Assembly: GCF_028401415.2 (NCBI RefSeq) | Contig: NZ_CP171821.2 | Span: 1,736,001-1,800,000 of the forward strand | From: Glaciecola sp028401415 | GTDB taxonomy: Bacteria; Pseudomonadota; Gammaproteobacteria; Enterobacterales; Alteromonadaceae | Reading direction: 5' to 3' | Length of the DNA: 64,000 nt | Shown: positions 35,003-43,790 of the stretch, piece after piece | How the letters are laid out: the number at the start of each line of letters is the position of its first letter | Numbering within the stretch: position 1 is the first letter of the stretch | The notes under the pieces: model-generated | Database searches by the model: none | The model's input: only the letters and a program-made list of their open reading frames with translations | What the model was told of the DNA's origin: nothing | Translations under genes and position numbers: made by a program

Positions 35003-35716
35003 ATGATGAATAAAATCATCGTACTTAGCGGCGCTGGTATATCTGCTGAGTCTGGAATTAAAACCTTTCGCGATAGTAATGGCCTGTGGGAGAACCACAG
35101 CGTGGAAGAAGTGGCTACACCGCAAGGTTTTTCTGCTAACCCTACTTTAGTGTATCGCTTTTATAATCAGCGACGTGCTCAGTTGCTTGAAGGAAAGGTC
35201 AAACCAAACGCAGCGCATTTCGCATTGTCGGAGTTTGAGTCATATTACCCAAGGCACACTCATATTATTACTCAGAACGTTGACAATCTTCATGAGCAAG
35301 CAGGAAGTAAGAATGTCTTGCACATGCATGGAGAATTATTAAAAGCCAAATGCGTCACGACCAATAGGTCATTTTCAGTTGACTTTAATTTTGATGAACA
35401 CATTCCATGCCCTTGCTGCGACAAAAAAGGCTCCTTGCGCCCCGACATTGTTTGGTTTGGTGAAGTACCCTATTACATGGAAGAAATTGAAGCGCTTATC
35501 GAGCAAGCCGATGTGTTTATCTCGGTTGGGACATCTGGCAGTGTTTATCCTGCCGCGGGATTTGTGCAGCTAGCAAATGCGGTTGGCGCGCACACCATTG
35601 AAGTTAATATTAGCCCGAGTGAAACCAAGAACGCATTCGCCGAGCATCGATATGGCCTGGCCTCCGAAGTACTGCCTAAGCTGCTTAACGAATTACGCAG
35701 CGCAGAGCCAATTTAA
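35003..35716 (+). CDS. cobB: Sirtuin NAD-dependent protein deacylase (class III)
   Basis: 237-aa sirtuin. The NAD-binding GAGISAESGIKTFR, TQNVDNLHEQAG and HMHGELLKAKC motifs are clear. A CPCC pair supplies zinc ligands. FYNQRR carries the Y-x-x-R pair that accepts succinyl or malonyl lysine in class III (SIRT5-like) sirtuins. The frame is open to a TTG at 34964, but the usual sirtuin start is MNKIIVLSGAG; ATGs at 34991, 35003 and 35006 are possible. It would remove acyl groups from lysines. It stands alone between cysD and ybiT. Confidence 0.92.
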   Translation: MMNKIIVLSGAGISAESGIKTFRDSNGLWENHSVEEVATPQGFSANPTLVYRFYNQRRAQLLEGKVKPNAAHFALSEFESYYPRHTHIITQNVDNLHEQAGSKNVLHMHGELLKAKCVTTNRSFSVDFNFDEHIPCPCCDKKGSLRPDIVWFGEVPYYMEEIEALIEQADVFISVGTSGSVYPAAGFVQLANAVGAHTIEVNISPSETKNAFAEHRYGLASEVLPKLLNELRSAEPI

Positions 35717-35747
35717 GTCCAGTTTTCGTGCATCGAAGTGGAGAGAA

Positions 35748-37334
35748 TTAGTGCCGCTCGCCCACATACTCATCATAGCTGCCTTGAAAGTAATTCAGCT
35801 TTTTGTCTTTAATCTCAATAATTGAAGTAGCCAGCGTGCTCACAAACTCCCTATCGTGGCTCACAAAAATAAGCGTGCCGTCAAACTCCTTCAACGCTTT
35901 ATTAAGTGCTTCAATCGCTTCCATATCCATATGGTTGGTGGGCTCATCCATTATAATAACGTTGATTTCTTGCATCATCAGCTTGCCGAACAGCAAGCGA
36001 TTTTTCTCACCACCTGAGCAAACGCTGACATCTTTATTGATATCGTCTGAGCTGAATAAGAGCCTCCCTAAAATAGCCCTTACTGCTAAGTCATCATGTT
36101 TAGGCGTGCGCCACTGCGACATCCAATCAAACAAATTCATGGAAACTGCAAAGTCATTACTGACATCTTGCGCTATGTATCCAATTGCAGCATTTTCTGA
36201 CCACTTCATAGTGCCGCTGCTCGCTTTAAGCTCGCTGACTAAACATCGCAAAAACGTGGTTTTACCCGCACCATTTTCGCCTATCACCGCGAGCTTCGCG
36301 CCCGCATCGAGCAGTATATCGCCGCCTTTGAACAGCATTTCGCCATCAAAACCGTGCTCAAGATTATGCATTTCAAGCGCCAAGCGATGTAATTTTTTAT
36401 GCTGCTTGTATGTGATGTAAGGTGTTTGACGAGACGAGGGGATCACTTCCTCAAGCTCAATTTTTTCCATTCTACGGGCGCGAGAAGTCGCTTGTTTCGC
36501 TTTTGAGGCATTCGCTGAAAAGCGTGCCACAAAACTCTGAAGTTCTTTTATCTCTTCTGTTTTTTTTGCGTTTTCGCTTAGCAACTGCTCTTGCACCAAG
36601 CTAGATGCTGCCATATACGCTTCGTAGTTACCGGGATAGATACGAAGCTCACCATAGTCAATATCCGCCATGTGGGTGCACACAGCGTTTAAGAAATGAC
36701 GGTCGTGCGAAATAATAATCATGGTGGATTTACGCTGATTCAGCACATCTTCTAACCACTTGATGGTATAAATATCGAGGTTATTGGTGGGTTCGTCGAG
36801 GAGTAAAATATCCGGCTCTGAAAATAAGGCCTGCGCAATGAGCACGCGCAATTTTAAACCCGGTGCAAGTTCGCTCATCAAACCAAAATGATTTTGCTCA
36901 TCAATACCTGCCTCAACGAGGAGTTCAATTGCGCGGGTTTCTGCGGTATAGCCGTCCATCTCAGCAAACTCAGTTTCAAGATCGGCAACCCGCATGCCGT
37001 CGTCTTCCGACATTTCGCTCTTACCATAAATAATGTCGCGCTCTTGTTTCACTTCCCAAAGACGAGCGTCGCCTTTTATAACGGCATCCACAACAGTAAA
37101 TTCTTCAAAGGCGAATTGGTTTTGGTTGAGCGTGCCTACTCGTTCACCTGGCGAAACTGATACATTCCCTGTAGTGGGCTCAAGCTCGCCCGAAATAATT
37201 TTCATGAGGGTTGATTTACCGCAGCCATTTGCGCCGATAAGACCATAGCGATTGCCATTACCGAATTTAGCGGAAATATTTTCAAAAAGCGGTTTTGCGC
37301 CAAATTGCATAGTGACATTAGCGGTGGTGATCAA
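35748..37334 (-). CDS. ybiT: ABC-F ATPase, YbiT type
   Basis: 528-aa soluble protein with two ABC ATPase domains and no membrane segment. Walker A: GANGCGKST (about residue 36) and GENGAGKTT (about 352). Walker B: LLDEPTNNLD and IMDEPTNHMD. The degenerate first signature (SELAPGLKLRVLIAQAL) and the linker RARRMEKIELEEV are typical of YbiT. ABC-F proteins act on the ribosome E-site; YbiT is thought to modulate translation. It is convergent with cobB. Confidence 0.92.
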   Translation of the reverse strand: MITTANVTMQFGAKPLFENISAKFGNGNRYGLIGANGCGKSTLMKIISGELEPTTGNVSVSPGERVGTLNQNQFAFEEFTVVDAVIKGDARLWEVKQERDIIYGKSEMSEDDGMRVADLETEFAEMDGYTAETRAIELLVEAGIDEQNHFGLMSELAPGLKLRVLIAQALFSEPDILLLDEPTNNLDIYTIKWLEDVLNQRKSTMIIISHDRHFLNAVCTHMADIDYGELRIYPGNYEAYMAASSLVQEQLLSENAKKTEEIKELQSFVARFSANASKAKQATSRARRMEKIELEEVIPSSRQTPYITYKQHKKLHRLALEMHNLEHGFDGEMLFKGGDILLDAGAKLAVIGENGAGKTTFLRCLVSELKASSGTMKWSENAAIGYIAQDVSNDFAVSMNLFDWMSQWRTPKHDDLAVRAILGRLLFSSDDINKDVSVCSGGEKNRLLFGKLMMQEINVIIMDEPTNHMDMEAIEALNKALKEFDGTLIFVSHDREFVSTLATSIIEIKDKKLNYFQGSYDEYVGERH

Positions 37335-37482
37335 GTGAGATTCCCCAAAAAATATGTATTGTATGAAAAAGCGCGCGCACTATACCTCAATACATGCATT
37401 AGCGATAGAACAATGAGCTTGGCAAAGCATAAATTGCTATAGTAAAGCAACACAGCAAAACATAGAGGCATAGCGATACACT

Positions 37483-38322
37483 ATGGTGTTTAAAGGACTT
37501 ATAGGATTCCCTATTACTCCGATTAAAGAGAGTAAGGTCGACCTTCCCATTCTCGATAAAATTCGCGAGCATCTTGACCAATCTGGTTTGGACGCCATTG
37601 GCGTACTAGGCAGCACAGGGAGTTTTGCGTACTTAGATGAAAACGAACGTGAACGAGTGATGGCTTGTTGGAGCAAAGCCTCAACGCCCTGGATTGCAGG
37701 TGTTAGCGCGACGACCACCGGCGAAGCTATTCGGCAATGCAAAGCTGCAAATTACCATGGTGCGCAAGGGGTTATCGCCAATGCCTTCTCGTATGTACCG
37801 CTCAAAGAAAATGAGTTACAACGCTACTTTCTAGAGATTGCAGAGCATAGCCCACTTCCTTTATGCGTATACGACAACCCTGTTAACACAGGACAAACCC
37901 TTAGTTTTACGCTTCTAGAAACGCTTGCATCACACCCAAATATACGCGCGATTAAAGCCTTTGCTCAAAGCAATAATGAAGCATTGCATAGCAAGCTAAG
38001 CGCGCTAAATTGGCAGGCAGGATACGCGGTGGACGCCAATTGCTGCGAGGCGATGATAAAGGGCGGCAAGGCTTGGTTTTCGACGCTTGCTGGCACGATG
38101 CCAGAGCTATTGGTGCCAATTATGAATGCGATAAAGCAAACAGAATATGATAAAGCCCGAGAATCACATCAAGCTTTATCACAATTGTTTGAGTTGATGC
38201 GGGAGCATAGCGGATTTCGTTTAATGCATGCCCTTGCCAATCATAAAGGCTGGCAATGCGAACTGCCGTCGCCGCTTATACTCCCCCAAATAGCTGATTT
38301 AGAGAAGGTACTAGGGAGTTAG
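37483..38322 (+). CDS. DapA-family dihydrodipicolinate synthase-like lyase
   Basis: 279-aa TIM-barrel class I aldolase of the DHDPS/NAL family. Present are GSTGSFAYLDENER (GxxGE-like region), the YDNPVNTGQTL tyrosine motif and a Schiff-base lysine in IRAIKAFAQSN at about residue 166. Slightly shorter than true DapA (about 292 aa), and the GTTGE motif is altered (GSTGS), so the substrate may be another keto acid. It overlaps the convergent membrane protein gene by 4 nt at its 3' end. Confidence 0.85.
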   Translation: MVFKGLIGFPITPIKESKVDLPILDKIREHLDQSGLDAIGVLGSTGSFAYLDENERERVMACWSKASTPWIAGVSATTTGEAIRQCKAANYHGAQGVIANAFSYVPLKENELQRYFLEIAEHSPLPLCVYDNPVNTGQTLSFTLLETLASHPNIRAIKAFAQSNNEALHSKLSALNWQAGYAVDANCCEAMIKGGKAWFSTLAGTMPELLVPIMNAIKQTEYDKARESHQALSQLFELMREHSGFRLMHALANHKGWQCELPSPLILPQIADLEKVLGS

Positions 38323-38579
38323 CTGGTTTGAGCCACTTTGTCTTTGTATTTTTCAAAGACTTTTCCGGTGCATGCCCACACCATGAGCCCGCACCAAGCG
38401 ATAATCGAAAAGCCTGCGGGAACACAGGCAACTAGAATGTATTTAGCATGCGCAGGGTTTAGCACCGCTGCAACCATTGCGGGTAAAAACCACACTACCG
38501 CTACTGCAAATAAGATGATGCCTATTTGCACGCCATTTAAGCTTTGTAGCTGTGCCCAAAATTCGTTAAACATTTCCAT
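38319..38579 (-). CDS. Superinfection-immunity (Imm_superinfect) family membrane protein
   Basis: 86-aa protein with two hydrophobic helices at about residues 17-38 and 43-68. The central WFLPAMVAAVLNPAHAKYI and GFSIIAWCGLMVWACTG pattern matches the superinfection immunity (T4 Imm-like) family. Those proteins block DNA entry of related phages at the inner membrane when phage-borne, but many bacterial chromosomal homologues are uncharacterised. It lies about 900 nt from the double-glycine peptide cluster. Confidence 0.75.
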   Translation of the reverse strand: MEMFNEFWAQLQSLNGVQIGIILFAVAVVWFLPAMVAAVLNPAHAKYILVACVPAGFSIIAWCGLMVWACTGKVFEKYKDKVAQTS

Positions 38580-38755
38580 TATAAATCTCCGTGTATCAAA
38601 AAAGTTGCTGCAATATCGGCTAAAGAATGCGATCTATAAGGGTAGTCTGCACAAACGCAGTTTTATTACAGGTTTTGAAATATAAAGATGATGCGACAAT
38701 ACAATTTGCGTATACTTCGCGGGTTCGCAATATTCACAATTTTATGGAAAGCTTC

Positions 38756-39403
38756 ATGCTGAAAACTTTAGGTCTATCACGGATTTTTGCCGGAACACTC
38801 ATTGTACTAACAACTCTGCTTCTCGCGTCGTGCGCAGTAAATCACACCTCAACAAAAACAGTTTACAAGGCAGATGAAAGTTTTGAACCGCTTAGCAGTG
38901 TGTTGGTAATTGGAATAGGCAAAAACAGAGACAACGTTAAAAGCTTCGAAACGATGATGGTTGAAAAGCTTGAATCAAATGGCATAAATGCAGTGAGCGC
39001 GCATCGCAAACTCGCTAAAGACCTTAGCATTGACCGTGCATCTGCCACCCAGTTAATGCGTGACTATCAATCACAAGGCGCCATTGTCGTGCGCGTGCTA
39101 GATGCGAAAATTAATCGAAGCGAAAAAGAGAGGCGCAAAGAACTGGTTGCCGAAGCTTCAAGGCTAGATTCCTTTTGGAATGTGTTTGCGATCGATGTGA
39201 CTGAGGAAGATGTTATTCTGGATCCCAGTGATGAAATTTCTACCGCATTTTTAATCTCGACCGAGGTATATTCGGCTGCGAATGGCAATAAGCTGAGTAT
39301 CCTTGAAACGGAAGTTTCTGGAATTGAAGATGCAAGAAGCAAAATGCTTTCCGCGATTTCGCATTCAATAGATGCATTGAAATCTGAGAAGGTGCTTGAA
39401 TAA
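38756..39403 (+). CDS. Putative lipoprotein, unknown function
   Basis: 215-aa predicted lipoprotein: hydrophobic segment and lipobox LLASC (Cys at about residue 24). The body is alpha/beta with SVLVIGIGKN and FETMMVEKLESNGINAVSAH motifs, similar to small periplasmic lipoproteins of unknown role. The frame opens at 38627, but the ATGs at 38744 and 38756 are better; the second follows GGAAAG. It is convergent with the immunity-like gene at 39444. Confidence 0.65.
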   Translation: MLKTLGLSRIFAGTLIVLTTLLLASCAVNHTSTKTVYKADESFEPLSSVLVIGIGKNRDNVKSFETMMVEKLESNGINAVSAHRKLAKDLSIDRASATQLMRDYQSQGAIVVRVLDAKINRSEKERRKELVAEASRLDSFWNVFAIDVTEEDVILDPSDEISTAFLISTEVYSAANGNKLSILETEVSGIEDARSKMLSAISHSIDALKSEKVLE

Positions 39404-39443
39404 AGTATTGAAGGGCCGCTTTTAGCCTCTAACTTAGGCGATA

Positions 39444-39632
39444 CTAAGTATTTTTGTTCAATAGCCTACATAGCAAATACCCTAGATAAAGGCTAGCGCC
39501 AGTAACGATGTTTAACATCAAGACTATTCGCATTGGTTCGTCCGTCATAACTAAAAATATGTTGAGTGCGCCATAGCCAACGAAATATAAAATGATAAGT
39601 AGCCAGTACAATATCTTAGTTGATTTATCCAA
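39444..39632 (-). CDS. Two-helix membrane protein, candidate bacteriocin immunity
   Basis: 62-aa protein that starts with TTG (39632) preceded by GAGGAGG at 4 nt, an excellent ribosome-binding site. Two hydrophobic helices (about residues 6-27 and 35-56) with a short acidic connection and a basic tail, like many class II bacteriocin immunity proteins. It is the last gene after two double-glycine peptide genes on the same strand. The immunity role is inferred from size, topology and position only; I know of no sequence family for it. Confidence 0.6.
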   Translation of the reverse strand: MDKSTKILYWLLIILYFVGYGALNIFLVMTDEPMRIVLMLNIVTGASLYLGYLLCRLLNKNT

Positions 39633-39652
39633 TATGCCTCCTCAATCAATAA

Positions 39653-39672
39653 GCGGCCGATAAATGGGCCGC
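39653..39672 (-). promoter_or_regulatory. Intercistronic hairpin before the immunity-like gene
   Basis: GCGGCC (39653-39658) pairs with GGCCGC (39667-39672) with an 8-nt loop. It lies between the second peptide gene and the ribosome-binding site of the 62-aa gene. There is no T-run. It could be a partial terminator or RNA-stabilising element setting peptide-to-immunity ratio. Confidence 0.45.
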
Positions 39673-39698
39673 CTATGACTTTGCTTTACAAATCGTGT

Positions 39699-39821
39699 TT
39701 ACCAGTATCCAGCGCCGTACATTGCAGCTGCAAGGCCTACATCGGCAGCCACGACTGCCATAATGAGCGGTAAAACTCCGCCATTAACTGATTCTAATTC
39801 CTGAGTGTTTAATTGTTGCAT
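39699..39821 (-). CDS. Double-glycine leader peptide B (40 aa)
   Basis: 40-aa peptide with a strong ribosome-binding site (AAGGAG, about 7 nt before the ATG). The first 15 residues form a double-glycine leader, ending ELESVNGG (cleavage expected after G15). The 25-residue core is hydrophobic, rich in Ala and Gly and ends in GYW. The leader and the first five core residues match the next peptide almost exactly. Double-glycine leaders are cut and exported by C39-peptidase ABC transporters, which are not in this window. Bacteriocin or microcin-like role is inferred. Not on the usual length cut-off for gene finding. Confidence 0.72.
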   Translation of the reverse strand: MQQLNTQELESVNGGVLPLIMAVVAADVGLAAAMYGAGYW

Positions 39822-39853
39822 AGTATATCTCCTTGTATATGCGTTATCGATAA

Positions 39854-39979
39854 TTAATCTGATGCTGACATCGCGATCATAAGACTAATCAGCGCCGCAT
39901 CAAGTGCGACTGCCCCAACAATAATTGGCAGAACGCCACCATTGACGGTTTCTAATTCATCTATCCTTAGCGTTTTCAT
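39854..39979 (-). CDS. Double-glycine leader peptide A (41 aa)
   Basis: 41-aa peptide, first gene of the cluster, with ribosome-binding site AAGGAA. The leader ends ELETVNGG (G15), the same position as its neighbour. The core VLPIIVGAVALD aligns with VLPLIMAVVAAD in peptide B, then the two diverge. Tandem paralogous double-glycine peptides suggest a two-component bacteriocin (class IIb type) or quorum-signal pair. The hydrophobic, small-residue-rich core would form a membrane helix. Confidence 0.72.
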   Translation of the reverse strand: MKTLRIDELETVNGGVLPIIVGAVALDAALISLMIAMSASD

Positions 39980-40110
39980 AATAATTCCTTTATTCAAATT
40001 TAGAAGAAATGACGCTCTTTAATTCCAAAATGTGGTTTTGCTGAGCTGTCGAGAAAAATAATACTTGGATAGTTGCGTAGGCATAACTGTACGGCAGGAT
40101 GGTTTAATAA

Positions 40111-40332
40111 ATGAATCTAGTCATGCTTAATGATATCTTGAATATACGCATGTATTTACCAATTACTCGAGCGTATGATGCAGTGCAACTTTTCGACCGG
40201 AAAACGCATTCAAAGAATCGTCAGTTTTCATACATCCCCATTGCCTATCAATATAAGGCAGCGCTCATTAAAATGGTCATGATTAATGAAGGCATCCAAG
40301 CAAAAACCGTGGTGATGCCTACTAAAAACTGA
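40111..40332 (+). CDS. Small hypothetical protein (73 aa)
   Basis: 73-aa open frame with a fair ribosome-binding site (AGGATGG, 8 nt before the ATG). The composition is mixed (hydrophobic N-terminus, basic middle) and I recognise no domain. It lies divergent from the double-glycine peptide genes and its upstream region overlaps theirs. It could be a real small gene or a chance frame. Confidence 0.35.
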   Translation: MNLVMLNDILNIRMYLPITRAYDAVQLFDRKTHSKNRQFSYIPIAYQYKAALIKMVMINEGIQAKTVVMPTKN

Positions 40333-40379
40333 TTGATGTACGGGTTACTAGTAATGTTATGGTGTTTCATATGAGCATA

Positions 40380-41657
40380 TTATTGTGCTTCACTCATAGA
40401 ATAAGGCGGTTGTACCGCATCTTTTGCCCAATCCGCTAAAAGCTCATAATAGCTGTCTGTTACTCGAGTATAGGTTCGCTGACCGTCGCTTCCTTGTTCA
40501 AACTCCCACATGCCATGATCCGTGTTAGGAAAAACAAATATTGTGATGTCTTTTCCTTCGCCTCTAAGCGTTTGCAATCTCTCAAGGCTTTTCGCAATTG
40601 GCGCTTCGCGATCGTTTTGCGCAAGCACCCATAGTTGCGGCACATTGACATCACGCAAAACATCCATGGGCTTAATCGACCAATCAATGTTTAGGCGGTC
40701 GAACATGGGGATCCCTTTATCCCTTAGCTCATCGGTCGACATCCCGAGTAGCACCCCTGTAAAACCACCTTTAACCAAGGGATACCATTGTTCAGGTCTG
40801 TATTTATCTCTAAGCGTGTCTAATTCTTGAAGGCCATCTTTATACGATGACACGGCGAGGCGCGCGGTCACGTCTGTTATTTCTTTTGCTTTGGTGATGA
40901 CGTCGTCGCCGTATCCTGCTTCGCGCAATTCCAGCTCAACCTGCGATGCATCCTCTTCAAGAATGTCGACCACCAGTCCATAGCCAATACCGATAAATTC
41001 TGCGCCTGATTTTTCAGCCGCAAGCGGTGCAACCCATCCACCTTGGCTAAATCCAAAGAGACCAAAGCGAGCGAAACGCCCTTGTGCAATACGTTTTGCC
41101 TCTTGTGAAGCTGCGGCCAGGTCATCGGCAAGTTGCACAAAGTTTTGCGAATATTGCCCTTGTGAGCGTCCCGTACCCCGCTTGTCGTAAACGAATACCG
41201 AAACCCCTCTAGCAACAAGCTGATAGGGATAACTTACCGCTTCAATCCATCCACTTTCCTCCGAGCCATGGGCCAAAGCAACCAGCGGAGTATTTGGGCC
41301 TGCATCTGCTGGTTCAAGAAGCTGGCCCGCAAGAAGTGCACCGTCTGAATCAAACTCAGTATCTGTGGTTAATATCGCTTGTATTCGCAATACTTTAGAC
41401 TGTTCAATTTTAACGGCACCCTCGCCACACTGTAGCAGTCCTTCGTAATCTATTTTTCCAGTTATACCGTTGTTAAAGGTGTAATAAGCATTTTCATTTC
41501 TGCGCGTAATGACTACGAAGTCGCTAGATTCCCCATACACCCCAACCTCGCAAGATCCGGCGACAAACGCCGTCTCAGGAATATTGATGGGCGCTGTATT
41601 GTTATTGCAGCCTGCTACAAAAGTAGCAATAACGCCAACGACTAGATAAATCCGCAT
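40380..41657 (-). CDS. Lipoprotein alpha/beta hydrolase
   Basis: 425-aa predicted lipoprotein (VAGC lipobox, Cys17). After a non-conserved N-terminal region (about residues 20-120), a serine hydrolase domain follows: LAHGSEESG oxyanion region, YDKRGTGRSQG, nucleophile elbow GFSQGG and late H in NTDHGMW. This resembles acyl-peptide/dienelactone-like hydrolases anchored at the envelope. Substrate unknown. It ends downstream of the small hypothetical gene and lies 54 nt after the 686-aa gene on the same strand. Confidence 0.8.
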   Translation of the reverse strand: MRIYLVVGVIATFVAGCNNNTAPINIPETAFVAGSCEVGVYGESSDFVVITRRNENAYYTFNNGITGKIDYEGLLQCGEGAVKIEQSKVLRIQAILTTDTEFDSDGALLAGQLLEPADAGPNTPLVALAHGSEESGWIEAVSYPYQLVARGVSVFVYDKRGTGRSQGQYSQNFVQLADDLAAASQEAKRIAQGRFARFGLFGFSQGGWVAPLAAEKSGAEFIGIGYGLVVDILEEDASQVELELREAGYGDDVITKAKEITDVTARLAVSSYKDGLQELDTLRDKYRPEQWYPLVKGGFTGVLLGMSTDELRDKGIPMFDRLNIDWSIKPMDVLRDVNVPQLWVLAQNDREAPIAKSLERLQTLRGEGKDITIFVFPNTDHGMWEFEQGSDGQRTYTRVTDSYYELLADWAKDAVQPPYSMSEAQ

Positions 41658-41711
41658 TCAAACCTCTCTTTTTACTAAATTGCAATAAGCGCTGCTTAGT
41701 GCAAGCTTTGC

Positions 41712-43715
41712 TTACGGCCGCACGACATCGTTAATTGAAGTCAGGTCAAGATCAACTGGTGGCATAAAAACCTCGATATCAACGGTGTCATAATGTTCGC
41801 CATCTGCAAAAAGCTGGAGTTGATAAATACCATCATTTAAATTGACCGCCCAAACGTCTAATTGCAGGTAGTTTCCATCTTGTAAAACTTGTGGTGTATC
41901 AAATGGCAGCAAAGTGTAACGATTCAAATCGAGTGGGCTTATCAAAATTTCAGATGCTAAAACAATATCAGATTTAACGGTGTTCTCTGAGCCCATTAAT
42001 AATTGAGCAGCTCTGTGAGGTAAGGCTCTAACGTCTGGGCCCGCGGCTCCTGTTGCATTATCTACAAGCGAGTCATACAGTTGCGGCCCTAAACAAGATA
42101 CAACCATGTCTTGACCTCCTGTAGTGCCTTCAGGTAGAACGAAGGCATACTTTGGATTGATGGAGTCTTGGCCACGTCGTTTCGAACCGTCAATTAATTC
42201 ATACTCATAAGCAATCTTTAGCTCGTTGATAATTTCCAAGTTTTGAGAAAGAGCATCTAAAGACGAATACAGTAGATAAACGGCTCCTCCGTCTTCACAC
42301 CTCACAAAGTATTCTGCTTGCTCAGCTTTAAATCCATATTCAATCTCGTGTAGGCTTGTCATATCACTCAAATCAACTACGTTAATGTGCGCTGGCAATG
42401 AGCTTTGATTGGCATTTTGTTGATAAAACATTTTCGGGTCGAATCCCCACAAAGCATCATTAGAGTAGTTGATGATCTGCTTGGTAAACGCTAATTTTCT
42501 GTCTTCTTCTGCGCTCAACAAACCATCTATTTTAATTTCTGCCGTGTCCACAATGACGTTTTGTTCATCTAAGGCAAGCGTTGTTGCTATAAAATTCTTC
42601 ACAGGCGCATCTTTAACCTTCACCGAAAGATAGTTTTGCACATCCTGCCCTATTGAACTTATCGGCAATTCTAGTTCAATCCTTGCTTCTGTTGGCAAAT
42701 ACTTAGGGTCAAAACTTGGCTCATCGAGGGAGGAAAGCACAAAAGCGAATTCATTTACCAAATGATTATTGCGAATATTTCTAATCAACACTCTAAACTT
42801 ATGTAAGTGAAATTGAGAAAATCTTTCTACACTAGGCGAAGGGGCATCGAACATGGTCTGCCTCAACTGATAGAAGAATGGAAACTTTGGCGACATTATG
42901 CCCGCAGGATCCATGCGACTCATTTCTGTTTGTAAACGCTCAAGCTCAGTCGCTTCATAAAAACGCAAATCTGCCGGGTTGCGCGCAATAAATGCTTGAG
43001 CCTCTGTTAAGGTTGAAAAGTCCTCTAAATAGTCAGACATTTCCGACAAATCGTAGACAGTAGGTAAGCCTGAAACAGGCGTAAAGCCGTTATCTAAATC
43101 ACTTACACCATTATCAATATAGTCGTCGTATATGTAACGACTATATTGCTCGTAGAGTTCGCCCCGCTTGCTTTGGGCAATTTTTAATTGATTGGTGCCA
43201 CTTTCATAGATATTGACCGGGAAAACCATGTGGACTTTATCTGCGAACATTTTTTGATAAAACATTCCGTTAAAATAATGCAGCCCCAACCCAAAAAACG
43301 GGATTAAACTTACAAGCACTAACATTCGCTGTTTAAAGCGGCGACTATTCTTATCGTTTGTATCCTTTTCAGATAATTCTTGCTGTATTTTTGCGACATC
43401 ATCGAATAAATGCGCAGCTTGATTCACCTTAAGGTTTTGCTGAACGGCTTCGTCTAAATTTTGCATAAAGCGCTCGTGCGCTTGCCCTCTCGTGGCGCTG
43501 ATTTTGGATGCTCTTGAAATTTCGGCTTTTAGTAAGAATAAGTCGTGAAGAATATCGGTTTGGTCTTTCAGTGGCGCCTCGCCATCTGTGCTTTGAAGCT
43601 TCATTATGTTTGCATGCAACACAAGCAAGCTTTGTGGGTTATACACTTGATTTTCGCAACCCACCGCACCAGATGTGAGTTTGCTAAAATTAGATATGAA
43701 ATCGCTGAGTACCAT
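41712..43715 (-). CDS. Large protein with one membrane helix, unknown function
   Basis: 667-aa protein from the ATG at 43715 (686 aa from a GTG at 43772). The first 120 residues are helical and charged; a single hydrophobic helix follows at about residues 130-150 (MLVLVSLIPFFGLGLHYF). The long remainder (about 515 aa) carries alternating acidic and hydrophobic segments with no recognised motif. An inner-membrane protein with a large C-terminal domain in the periplasm or cytosol is likely. It sits upstream of the lipoprotein hydrolase gene with a 54-nt gap. I recognise no family. Confidence 0.7.
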   Translation of the reverse strand: MVLSDFISNFSKLTSGAVGCENQVYNPQSLLVLHANIMKLQSTDGEAPLKDQTDILHDLFLLKAEISRASKISATRGQAHERFMQNLDEAVQQNLKVNQAAHLFDDVAKIQQELSEKDTNDKNSRRFKQRMLVLVSLIPFFGLGLHYFNGMFYQKMFADKVHMVFPVNIYESGTNQLKIAQSKRGELYEQYSRYIYDDYIDNGVSDLDNGFTPVSGLPTVYDLSEMSDYLEDFSTLTEAQAFIARNPADLRFYEATELERLQTEMSRMDPAGIMSPKFPFFYQLRQTMFDAPSPSVERFSQFHLHKFRVLIRNIRNNHLVNEFAFVLSSLDEPSFDPKYLPTEARIELELPISSIGQDVQNYLSVKVKDAPVKNFIATTLALDEQNVIVDTAEIKIDGLLSAEEDRKLAFTKQIINYSNDALWGFDPKMFYQQNANQSSLPAHINVVDLSDMTSLHEIEYGFKAEQAEYFVRCEDGGAVYLLYSSLDALSQNLEIINELKIAYEYELIDGSKRRGQDSINPKYAFVLPEGTTGGQDMVVSCLGPQLYDSLVDNATGAAGPDVRALPHRAAQLLMGSENTVKSDIVLASEILISPLDLNRYTLLPFDTPQVLQDGNYLQLDVWAVNLNDGIYQLQLFADGEHYDTVDIEVFMPPVDLDLTSINDVVRP

Positions 43716-43790
43716 TTTTGTGCCTTTTGCGAGTTGGTCAGAGGCCAGTTTTATTGTAATGACGGTTGTCACAAGAATTTACATGACTAG

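Noticed and set aside
39404..39443. Terminator between the lipoprotein and immunity-like genes
   Set aside because: Only weak 4-bp stems are visible in this short convergent gap.
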